DNA of 64,000 nucleotides, taken from Ampelomyces quisqualis. Lineage: Eukaryota > Ascomycota > Dothideomycetes > Pleosporales > Phaeosphaeriaceae. The notes beneath the pieces are model-generated. The model saw only the letters and a list, made by a program, of their open reading frames with translations, was not told the origin of the DNA and made no database searches. Below are positions 11,640 to 21,999 of this stretch, piece after piece. How positions within the stretch are numbered: position 1 is the first letter of the stretch; each line of letters starts with the position of its first letter. The stretch covers positions 372,001-436,000 of the forward strand of contig JAGTXZ010000019.1 of assembly GCA_018398575.1 (NCBI GenBank), given 5' to 3'. Position numbers and translations under genes: made by a program.

Positions 11640-13600
11640 TACTAAATAAGTGTATTAGTATAGAAAAGAAAAGAAAGAAAAACTATAAGTACGTATAATA
11701 GGTATTAGAATAGATAACAGCGCTATACATAAGAAAGAATAGTAGAAAAAGAGCTAAATCTAAAACAAGTACAAGTAGAACTTAATTTACTAGAAATAAC
11801 ACAGAACTATACTTAGTTATATTAGAAACAATACCTAACACTAAGAAGTAACTAAGAGAAGAAATATAAAGATACTATAATAGATAGAACTTAAGACTAA
11901 GAGCACTATTAGAGAGTAGAAAAGAAAAAGAATACCTATATCTATTCTATTAGCTAACTTATAACTACCTTAACTAGTTAACAGCTAGAATATATCTAGT
12001 AGTTAACAGTTTCTAGAAACTAGACATAAAGAACCTAGATACTAAACGCGAGAACTAAAACAATAGTCCTACTAGCTACCTAAAATAACCTAAAAATAAA
12101 GAAAAAAGAGCCTAGAAGCCTAATATTAATAGATTATTAGCTAAAGAGTGCAAGAGAGAAAGCCTAGATTAACTCTAGAGACCTAGCTACTTAGGCTAGA
12201 TAATAGCTAGCTAAGACGCAGCGTAACATAAACCTTTAAAAGGCTTAAGAAAACCTAAGAAGTAGGTATAGAATTCTAATACTAAGACTGCACTAAACTA
12301 TAAGAACTAGTAAGAATAATAGTATCTATAAAAGAGGTAGAGCTATAAAAACCTATAAGCCTAAGACGTAGAGTGCAATATCTACTTTAATGTATAAGTA
12401 GTATTAAAGAATATAAGACTAGTCTTATAAAGTCTAGGCTTAGTAATAGAAAGAAAGTAGTAACTATAATAGAAAGTCTATTACTATAAAAATTACCTAT
12501 AGGCGCTATACAGAAACTATAGTAAGACTACTATATACTAGAGCCTACCTTTCTACTATTAGAAGGCGTAATAGTTACTATTACTAAATAGTTAGTCTTA
12601 GCCTATACCTTTGCGTTATACGTAGGCTTCTTATAGATGTTAGACTCTATTATATTAAGGTAATAGAGTAGCCTATTAGTAGTCTAGAGAGCGTTACTAA
12701 CGTAAAAAACCTAAAAGCTTACACTAGAAATCTATATATCATACTCTTTAGCCTAGTTAAATGTTAGTAGAATATACAAAAACGCTATAGAAAAACAAGC
12801 CCTAATAGAAAGGAAATAAATTAGAAATAACGTATATTAGTATAGAGCTACTATGCGCTAGCGCTAACATTATTAAGCTTGCAAATAATAGTGTCCTGCT
12901 TAATAAAAAGCTACTAGAAAAGCTAGTAGATATCTAGTAGAATATTAACCTTAGTAACCTTGCGCGTTAGACTCTAGTAGCTAGACTTATTACTACTGCA
13001 AGACTTTACCTAAGCAGCTCTAAGCTTATTAATAAAGCTAGACTAAAGACTAAAAATTATATACTGCGTTAACAGCTACTTAACTTTAAGATTACAAGTA
13101 AGGGTATTACAAAGTAAGATAACTATAATCTTAAGGTAATTATTAATCTAAAAAGTTATTAGAATTAACTAAATAAGTAAGAGAATATAGTAGTTAACTT
13201 ATAAGCCTATATATAATATACGTGTTCTTACACTAAGTATAAGTGCTCTTACTATAAGTAATCTTATACTTAGACTTATTACTCTTAAGCTAAGTAATAG
13301 CGTAGCCTAGATAATATAGTAAGTTAAGCTTAGCCTTAATAATAATATTAGGTCTATTCTATTACTAGTTAGTAACATAACTAGACCTAGCTTAGCGCTT
13401 TAGATATAATACTTATAGTAGAAAGGTTAATAGTGTAATACTTAGTAAGAAAGCTATAAAAAGTATATAGACTTAGTATCTTTGCAAATAGTAGTATAGG
13501 CGCAGAAGATGCATAGGTTAATAAGAAAAGTAACGCGTAAGCAAGTATATAGAAGGTAAGGCTAGTATAGTATATAGTATTACTTAAGAAGAAAAGTAGA
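11640..13600 (+). pseudogene. Extra region downstream of Gypsy-A pol, shared with Gypsy-D
   Basis: About 2 kb between the chromodomain and the 3' LTR shows a coding-like character: stops are mainly TAG/TAA and broken frames run over hundreds of bases. I do not recognise the protein. Gypsy-D carries a related region at 37250-39250. Blocks around 13111-13137 and 38795-38821 are identical over 27 bases and lie in the same relative place. Conservation between two diverged elements suggests a third frame or a long C-terminal extension of pol. No transmembrane series or envelope signature is evident, so I would not call it env. Confidence 0.5.
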
Positions 13601-13688
13601 AGTATTAAACAATAGATTTAAGTAAGGTAATTTTTATTTTAATAGTTACGTAGGTCTAAGCGTACCTAGCGCTAGAGTAGAAGGATTA

Positions 13689-13946
13689 TATAATAGGCTA
13701 TTACTTAGTTAGTTCTTAGTTATAGAAAAACCTTAGCTTACTAAACTAGAATACTAAAAAGGTTCTAGACTAGAACACTAAAAATCCTCTAGGCTAGAAC
13801 ACTAAAAACAGTTCTAGACTAAAGTACCTAAATCTTCTAAACTAGACTACCTTAGGACTATAAAAACCCTTTAGGTAGCAATTAGAATAGAACCCAAATT
13901 TATATCTTTATTTTCTAGTAACTACTCTTAGAGTCTACTCCTTATA
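13689..13946 (+). repeat. Gypsy-A 3' LTR
   Basis: A 258-bp partner of the 5' LTR, starting TATAATAGGC (TGTAACAGGC after RIP) and ending CTCCTTATA. A purine-rich tract, GAGTAGAAGGA, just upstream (about 13676-13686) fits the polypurine tract. This copy is more heavily RIP-mutated than the 5' LTR. Confidence 0.9.
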
Positions 13947-14902
13947 ATATAGTAACTTAAAGCTTTCTATTTACTAGGCTTTTAATCTAATTAAGTAGAA
14001 AAGATATTATATTACGCTACGCTAGCGTTCTACTATTGTCTTTCTATTCTCTATATATTTATATTTGTTAAAATATAGTTTATAAATACTAGAAAGTAAA
14101 GGTAATCTTTTATTCCTTAAGCTAAAAGGCTAAAAGGTCTAATTAAAAGGTAATAGATAGCCTAGCCTTAAAGTCCTAATACTCTCTAATTCTCTTACCT
14201 TTAAGAACAAGAATTTTCTTAATCTTTAGCCTATGTTTTAGCAGCGCTAATAGGTTAAGTTAGAAGTATTATACTAGTAGAGACGTGTTGCGTCTACCTA
14301 GAAGTGTTGGTTCTAGTTTATTAGAAGCGCCTAAGAGCTGTTTAAGAGTTAAAAGAGGCTGTTTACTTACTAGTAATTACTTCTATTAGCGTACTTCTTT
14401 CTCTAGATTCTAGATCTTAGGTTACTTCTTAAGTTCTTAGCGCTAGCGCTTTAGCTGCGCTAAGTGTTTGCTTAGACTACTTATTATTTCTTTATTAAGA
14501 GTATTTTCCCTTAGTAGATTAGCTAGTAGGCTTAGAAATAGATTCTAATCTATTGTTATTAGGTAACTAGGCTACTATCCTTTTATAAGGTAAAGAAATT
14601 AAAACTATAAGAGGTTTGTATAGCAGTAAAGTTACAAGATAACAATAGTAGTATAGATAAAAGTAAGTTAATTTCTATTCTATAGCTTTAGTATAGAACT
14701 ACTCTTTTATAGCTATAACTAGACGCATATTCTTATAACTAGAATATATAAGGTTTGCGCTAGTATAGTACTATTAAGACGCTAGAGTAGCTATACGTAT
14801 TCTACGCGTATAATAGCTAGAGTAGCGTTATAGTAGTGCAGGTGTATTACTACGCAACTAATAGCTCTACGCTATAGTATCTTTATAAATTTCTTAAATA
14901 GT
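13947..14902 (-). mobile_element. Gypsy-B 5' remainder, reverse strand
   Basis: This continues Gypsy-B on the far side of the Gypsy-A insertion. The first ~550 bases would hold the gag N-terminal part on the minus strand. The remainder (about 14500-14902) is non-coding in appearance and is where leader and 5' LTR should lie. No LTR partner was found at the other end (left of 1029), so LTR borders are not called. The right limit is a sharp change into reverse copia integrase at about 14903. Confidence 0.55.
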
Positions 14903-16480
14903 CTTTTTTCTAGATAAGAGCAAGAAGTTATATTATATATATATACTGCAGCTTATATTACTTCTTACTAGTATATTAGAGGTATATTAGAGCTTAAAAA
15001 GAGAGCTCTTGTAGTTTCTATTATAGTTCTATTAATTCTTTCTATTAGACTATTTTGTTCTAGAGTATAAGAACTAGATAATTAGTGTATAATACTAGAT
15101 TGTTTAATTAATTCTTAAAATTAATTACTAAGGAATTTAGACCTATTATCTGTTCCTATAGTTTTTATTTTTTTCTTAGATTAGTTTTCTACTTTAGCTT
15201 TATATTCTTTAAAAGTAGAGTAAGCTTCTAATTTATTTCTTAATAGGTTAAAGCTTAATTCTCTAGTAGCTAAATCTACAAAAAATATTATATATTTAAA
15301 GTTATATCTAGAAAAAGAAGTAATTGGTCTATAGATATCTATTACTACTTTATCTAGGTAGTTTTTTAATTTTTCTGTTATTTCTCTATTTTAACTATTT
15401 AAAAGCTTTGCTTTAATATAGGCTATACAGTCTAGTTTAAAATTACTAGAGATTTTTATATTTAATAGTTATCCTATTATATTAAGGCTCTTATGCCTAA
15501 ATCTATTATAAAATAGTCTTATTTTTTCTAGATTAAAGTTTGTATTACAGGTAATATAGCTATTTTTTACAGTTTCTGTATTAATATTTTAAGTTATTAT
15601 TTTATTACTTAGATCTTGTACGTATATTTGTTTTGTATAGTCTGCTTCTATTCTTATATAACTATTTTTTGTAATTATAGCTTTGTCTTTATTAAACTTA
15701 ATCTTAAATTTCTTTTCTATTAGTTTTCTAACTAAGATAAGATTTACTTTAAAAGTAGGTACAAATAAGTAATTATTAAGGATAAATTCTGTATTATTAT
15801 ATAGAAAGCAAACGCTTCTAATTATAATTGCATTAATTATAGAATTATTACTCTAGCTAAGTTTAGTAATTCTATATACTAAACTATTTTCTAGAAATAG
15901 ATTTTGATTACAGATTATATACTATATACTTCCTAAATCTAGTATAGAATTAGATTTGAATTTTAATCGGCTAGAATCGTTATATAGTACCTCTTTGTTA
16001 ATATCTATATTATTAACTTAGTTTGATATAGCTGTTTAGAGAGCCTTATTCTTTTAATTGCTTAAAATCTGCTTAGAAGGCTTAAGAGAGCTCTTGCGAT
16101 TTTCTAGATTATTTTTGGTTCTAAACTAGTCTAGTTTCTTATCTAGATTTAGATACTAGCAATTACTTGTTATGTAAGTATTTATTTTACATTTATTACA
16201 ATATTTCTTTGTAATTTTGCTAGGGTTTTAAAACCCCTTTTTATTAGACCTTGTTAGTAATATCTTGTTACTATTACTAACTTGTTGCCTAGATTTATCT
16301 ATTAAATTGGCAAACAGAGTTTCTTATTTAATATTTGTAGAATCTATACAAAATAATTGTGTTATAAAAGTAACAAATCCTTTGTAACGTAGCGTTAGGT
16401 TATGAAGTACCTAAGCTAAAATAACTTGTTTTGGTAGCTTAATATCCTTGTTTTTAAGCGAATCTGTTAGGTATTTAAAG
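14903..16480 (-). mobile_element. Copia-1 fragment, reverse strand (integrase to gag)
   Basis: A reverse-strand Ty1/copia internal fragment. The clearest signal is at 15000-15065: the minus strand reads EQNxxIERINRTIIETTRALL-like, the EQNGVxERxNRTI motif of copia integrases. Further right are the gag-pre-integrase and protease regions and, at about 16140-16200, a degenerate CCHC zinc knuckle (YCNKCK). RT and RNase H are absent because the fragment is cut at 14903. The right side ends abruptly at about 16480 against an LTR piece in the opposite orientation. Sequence matches Copia-4 (43520-45245) and Copia-6 (50201-51681), so all belong to one family. Confidence 0.82.
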
Positions 16481-17107
16481 TTTATATTAGTCTAGACATA
16501 GAACTACATATACGCTAGCACTAATCTAGCAATTATAAATGGACTAAATATACAATTTTTAAGAAAAGCTTATAAAAGATTAGCTTATTCTTCTTATTAC
16601 GCAATTAATATAGGCGCTAGACTAGCCTGCTTAGTTATTTCTAAGAAAAGATGTTAAAGGCTATTGATTCTAATCCTAACATCCTAAATAGGCCTAGTAA
16701 CGGCTAAGATCTAAATTACTTATAAGAGGACTAAAATCACGGAGCTCTCAATTGGGCAGTACAGGCAAAACCAACCTTAAACTATCTAAAACTAGCTAAA
16801 ACTTAACGCTAGGGTCTAAAACCTAGTAACTATCTAATAAAAATAGTTAAACTAGATATTAGTTACAAGTTACTAGTAAAACCAAAAGATAGACTCTTAA
16901 ACTAGATAGCTAGAAGCCGAAACCCGAATACTAGTTTCTGGAAACCAGATAGCTAGTTTCCAGAAATTAGAAACTAGATAACTAGTAACCAAAATTGCGA
17001 ATTAGTAATCTAGATCTAATACTTAGAGTATATATCAAGAAGTTTGGTTAGCACTAAAAGAAATAACAAATTTACACTATCTTATCTATAACCTATTAGT
17101 TTTAATA
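16481..17107 (+). repeat. Partial copia LTR, forward orientation, lightly RIPed
   Basis: This matches the 3' part of the ~770-bp copia LTR at 46186-46957 in the same orientation. It begins inside the LTR and ends at the LTR 3' terminus (TTTTAATA, for TTTTTAACA). From about 16650 to 17050 it keeps many CA/TG dinucleotides (for example CAATTGGGCAG, CTGGAAACCAG), so RIP is weaker here than in surrounding sequence. Repeated GTTTCYGGAAAC palindromes occur in its centre. It points opposite to the copia fragment on its left, so it is not that fragment's own 5' LTR. Confidence 0.75.
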
Positions 17108-17466
17108 GTTTTTGTAGATAGATATATAGTTGCTTTAGGTAAAGAAAGTATTATTACTAAGATAGTAAAGGCTAGAGCTTTCTAGAAAAAGTAATTATAG
17201 TTAAATAGCTAGTTACTAACTTAAGTATCTGTAATTTAAATTAAATACAATTATCTCTAAGATTTTATTATAGTTTCTATATACTTAGTCTTTCTTATAA
17301 TTCTTATTATTCTTAATTATTATTATAAGCTCTTATAGTTTTTTATAGTAAGAAACAGTAAGACTAAATAAGACTAATAAGAAGGTTACGTAATATACTT
17401 AGCGTGCTATATTCTTACACTAGGTTTTAGTTTTATAACCTTTTTTCTTATTTTAGGTTTATAACA
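17108..17466 (-). repeat. Gypsy-C 3' LTR (left)
   Basis: About 359 bases that match 28655-29041. Shared blocks include GGCTAGAGCTTTCTA, TAGCTAGTTACTAACTTAAG and AAGGTTACGTAA. It ends GGTTTATAACA, where the right copy reads GGTTTGTAACA. The outer border is set by similarity to the right copy and could be off by several bases. Confidence 0.75.
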
Positions 17467-17569
17467 CTATTCTTCTCTTTTACTCTTATATTCTTATAAG
17501 TTCTTAAGCTATATATTACTACTACCTTTTAGGTAATAATATTAATAATAAAGGATTACTTACGATAGT

Positions 17570-17990
17570 AGCCTAAGCCTAGTATTTTTTAGAAAGGCTT
17601 ACCTTACAAGCTGTTACTCTTAAGTAATAAGTATAGAAACTATAAGTCTATAAGTATAAAAGAGTGCGTTCTATAGGATATTCTACTACTAGATTTTTTA
17701 AAGCTAGACTAACAAATAAAAGAGTTAGAATAGTAAAAGAAGTTAGAAGAAGCTGCTTTAGTAATAGATAAGATAAAGGCAGAGTTAGTAGTACTCTAGA
17801 TATATACGCGTTAGAGTAAACTACGCTACATACAAAAGTAAAAGCTAGCTCTTTATTATAGAAAGTAGTGTATCTTAAATACTAGTCTACTAATATTAGA
17901 AGAGTTTAATAGTCTGAAATTATTAAACTACGCTGTAGATTAATTATTAATTCTAAAAGAGTCTAGTTCTTATTTGGCTCTATACTACAG
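17570..17990 (+). pseudogene. Coiled-coil frame antisense to Gypsy-C 3' region
   Basis: Between the Gypsy-C integrase end and its 3' LTR, the plus strand (opposite to Gypsy-C) encodes a coherent decayed frame at about 17697-17940. It reads IKELE..KKLEEAALVIDKIKAEL, then KLRYIQK, YRK, and LLILEEFNSL. Charged residues alternating with Leu/Ile, and the late LxxLEEF motif, fit a coiled-coil protein. From general knowledge, similar short coiled-coil proteins are annotated as hypothetical proteins near fungal retroelements. The codon pattern supports real coding descent, because its few stops sit where Gln or Arg would fit. Function is unknown. Confidence 0.5.
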
Positions 17991-18639
17991 TAATAGTAGG
18001 CTAGAAGTAGTTAGTAATTTATAAGGTTTGTTAATAGCTTCTATATATTTTCTAAGTTATTATGTCCTAACTACTTAACTAGGTATTTATTTAGTAGTTA
18101 TTGTCTTAGTATATTATAATTCTTTTAACTTTAAATTTATTTTCTTCTTTAAGATTAAAGCAAAAGGTTTACTATAATAGTGTTTCTAGGTTAGCTAGTT
18201 CTAGTAGGCTTACGTAGAATCTAGAGTAGATTTTTATATCTAGTAGAAGCTTAAGTGTATATATTACTAGTCTATTTTTCTTTAAAATTAAGAATAGTCT
18301 AATTTTAACACAGTTAAGTTCTTTGCTTAGTTGTTTTATATATAGATTTTTAGTGTAGAGATATACCTAATCTGTGTCCTTTAGCTAAGGTATAGTTTTT
18401 TATCTTCTGTTAATATATAAGATACTTTGTATCTAAGCGTAATATATTTGTTCTTTTATTTTAGTATAGGTTTTCTTTATTTCTTCTACTATTTATATAG
18501 TAGCTTTAGCCTTTAGGCTAAGTAATACTCTAGTAAAGAAATTTAGATATTATCTATAGTTTGCAAAGTATAGTATTTTGCCTATAGCTTTCCACAATTT
18601 GTTATTATAGGCTAATTATACTATTAGTAGTAGTAAAAC

Positions 18640-21600
18640 CTAATTTGTCTGCTATAGGTTACTATATACTTTAAGGTACATCTTTATAGTTCTATTTATT
18701 CTTTCTATTTAGTTATCTATCTAGAGATAATAAGCTATTAATAGCCTTTATTATATTCTAATTTCTACTTTAAAGGATGTCTTATAATTTAATGTAAAGA
18801 GTTTATCTTAATCGCTAATTATTAACTTTAGTATACTATAGTATCTAATAAGTCTATTCTTAAGTACGTATGTTAGCTAAATAGCTATAGAGTCTTTTTA
18901 AAAGAGTAGTATTATAGCGTATTTATTAAAGCAATATACTATAACTATAATCGCGTTATAGGCTAATCCTATAGCAGAGTCTTTTAATAGTAGTAGTTCT
19001 GTTATAAAGTCTATTAGTATATTAGTCTAAGGCTTAGTTAAGAGCATTATTAGCTGCATTTCTCTATAAGGCGCGTATATACTATTTTTATTACGTTAAT
19101 AGTCTATATATTTCTTAATATAAGCGCTTACTTTATTCTAATTAATCTTAAACTAGTAATTTTGTTAAATTTGTTCTATAGTTTAGCTTACTGTAGAATA
19201 ACTATATACTATATTATTATAGTATTATTATATAATTAGTTCCTGTAGTTCTTCTAGAAAATCAATTCTTATTTTTATTTTTAAGTTAATAATATATTTA
19301 GCTAGTCTAAAAGATCTATTATTTTATCTTTTAAAAATGCTTAAGCTATTAATAGTTTTAGTTTTAGCAATATCTTATCTTTAGCTAAGAGTATCTACGC
19401 TGCTATTATCTTTTCTAGGTATATAGATAATTTTAAACTTATATTATTCTAATATCTCTAAGTATTATACTTGTCTTTAACTAAGTACTTTAGTAGTAGT
19501 AAAAGTTATTAGGTTTTTATAGTCTAAGTATATTATAAGGTCTAAGTAACTTTCTACGTAGATTTTCTAATGTTTAAGTGCTACTATAATTAAAAGTAGT
19601 TCTTTATTATATATGTTGTAATTTTTTTCTAGTAGTTTAAATTTTTAGAAGTAGTAGGCTATTAGATACTATTTTCTATCTTATTTTTATTTTGCATATA
19701 TTCTTATTACTAAGTCTAACGTATTACTTTTAAATCTAAGTTGTTCTTTAACTCTAAATGCTAAAAGAATAGGTAGTATTATATAAGCGTCTTTAAGCGT
19801 CTTAAATACTTACCTTAAGTCTTTTATCTATTTATAAGGTATATCTTTTTATATAAGTTTTGTAAGTAGCATAGTAATTAGTAAAAAGTTCTAAATAACC
19901 TATTAATTAAAGTTAAGAAAGCTTAGAAAAGATTAAATATCCTTTACTATAGTAAGTGTAAGCTAATCTTTAATAACTTTAATCTTATTCTTACTAATTT
20001 GTACTCTATTCTCTCTAACTATATATTCTAGAAATTTTACTTCTTTCTAGTACTATTTATATTTGTTAATGTCTACTACTAGAAAGAACTTTTCTAGTAG
20101 TGTTAGGATTATGTAAATATATTCTATATATTTCTTCTTACTTCTTTACTAAGTACTTATAGTAGCTATAGTGTATTATAAACGCTATTTTCTATTCTTT
20201 ACTTTTCTTTATACGTTTAAGGTTATAGGCGCCTCTTAGATCTAATACTATAAAGATCTTTGTATAGGCTACTTAATCCTATAGTTCTAAAATATTAGAT
20301 AGTAGGTATTAATTCTTAACTAGAATATTATTAAGTTTCTAAAAGTTTATATATAGTTATAGTTTATTATTCTTCTTTAGTAGAGTTATAATTAGGTATC
20401 TAGCTAGTAATTTTAATACTTAGGCAAAACCTTTCTTTAGGTTTACTAAGATATATTCTTAGAGTGCCTCTAGCTCTTTTTCTAATAATCTGTAGATTAG
20501 TCTAAAGGTTAGCCTTTTTCTTTCTTCTTAAACAATCTTATAGTTCTACTCCTAATGCTTAAGAAGTACTTCTAGACCTATATCTTCTAAGAATAGTTTC
20601 TTAAACTTTCTATATTTCTTAAGTATGTTAAGAGTTATATGTTTTTCTAAAACTTATAACGTATTAGTATTTCTTCTTTAACTATATAAGTTAACTAGTT
20701 ATATTTTTAACTATATCTTAGTTTAAGTAATATTATTAATTATCTTTTTATCTACTATTAAACACTACTAAAACGTAGGCTTAGAATCTATTCTTTTGTT
20801 GTAATTCTCTAGAGAGATAGATATCTTCCTCTAGTCTATCTATAAGCTAGTTTTTCTAAAGTATAGAGGTTGTAATATAATATTGTAGCTAGCTAATCTA
20901 AAGATGTCTAGGTATATTTTCTGTTTAGTTCCTTAGATATTAAGTGTTATTATAGTCTTATATCTAATAAGTAACTTATTAGGTATCTACTCTCTATTTG
21001 TAAAATAAAGTTTATATAATTATTATTTCTAGTAAGGTTAAAGTCTAGCTCTTAACAAGGTGTTACCTAGAATATAATTTACTTGCAATTCTAAATATAG
21101 AAACAATTTTAATCTTTTCTATTAACTTTTATAATAAGTTTTATAAGCTTAGCTAAGTTTATTGCGTTGCAGCTCTAGGCCTCTTTTTAGAGTCTAGAGT
21201 TAACTCTAAAAAAGACTTATTCTTTCTATATCTATTAGTTTCTTTATTCTTATAGTACTTCTTATACTTTAGTTATAAGTAGAACTGCTATATATAGTTT
21301 ATACAGCTACTATTAATAAGTATTCTATTATATATACTTTCTTTCTGTAATATATTAGAAAAACTTCTTCTTATTTGTTTATTATATAGGTAATTTATAT
21401 AGGTATTCTTAGAGCAATTGTACTATTAGTACTTATAAGAGTTTTTCTACTAAGAAAAGTATTAATTAATCTTACTACTATAATATATTAGGTAGTAGTT
21501 ACTATTATATACTATCTATAATAGAAGTCTATGTTTTAGGTTATAAAAATATTTTAGGTATTTGTCTATAAGTATAATTTAATATAATTTATTTGCCTTT

Positions 21601-21726
21601 CTATTCTAGTATTCTATAGGTATAGAGTTTAGTACTAATACTTATCTATTATTAATATAGTATATCTACTTTGTATATAATTTGTAGCTCGTCTTATATA
21701 ACCTATTTATATCTGTCTCTTTATAT
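18640..21726 (-). pseudogene. pol: Gypsy-C pol, RT active site deleted
   Basis: Decayed minus-strand pol. RT is readable from about 20470 leftwards: LLKKNNKL, INFxKLNN, and then FIVLDLRGAYN, the family's FTKLDLRxxY. After the HYSYYKYLV segment (about 20170) the sequence passes almost directly to EYIYIILTLLEKF and VDINKYK (about 20060-20130). The intervening stretch, which in gypsy RTs carries PFGLTNAP and the catalytic YLDD, is missing. This is an internal deletion rather than point decay. Integrase is at 18640-19250. Stops are spread through all frames. Confidence 0.75.
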
Positions 21727-21940
21727 AGTTATTAAATAGAAGACATTATAGATAGTAGATTAGAACTAAGCTAATTAAATTAGTAGTATTAAGGTAATCA
21801 ACCTGCTAAGAAGTAGTATAGAGGCTCTATCTAAAGCTACATAAAACGTAGTATATATATAGAGAATAGAGAATAGATAAATAATAATATAATAATTACA
21901 ACTATTAATTCTATGTAATATCTTATCCTATTTAATAATA
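21727..21940 (+). repeat. Copia-2 5' LTR
   Basis: About 214 bases beginning near GTTATTAAATAG and ending CTATTTAATAATA. It matches 26891-27104 over its whole length. The inverted ends (TGTTATTAAATA and TATTTAATAACA before RIP) can be inferred from the two copies together. First bases are uncertain. Confidence 0.75.
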
Positions 21941-21999
21941 AAAGTCTTATAATCTCTACTATAAGTATTAAACAAGTAACAATAATAATAAACTAGAGC

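Larger units (their letters stand above)
6099..13946 (+). mobile_element. Gypsy-A: full-length Ty3/gypsy retrotransposon, 7.8 kb
   Basis: A complete but dead Ty3/gypsy element with two 258-bp LTRs, gag, pol and a chromodomain in forward orientation. The flanks read GTATA (6094-6098) and ATATA (13947-13951), which fits a 5-bp target duplication changed by one G-to-A. It inserted into the gag region of Gypsy-B. Domain order is gag, protease, RT, RNase H, integrase and chromodomain, as in Metaviridae chromoviruses. About 2 kb of further sequence lies between the chromodomain and the 3' LTR, which is unusually long. Confidence 0.92.

Noticed and set aside
11640..13600. An envelope gene in Gypsy-A
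   Set aside because: No signal peptide, cleavage site or terminal membrane segment is visible; the region is conserved in Gypsy-D but unidentified.
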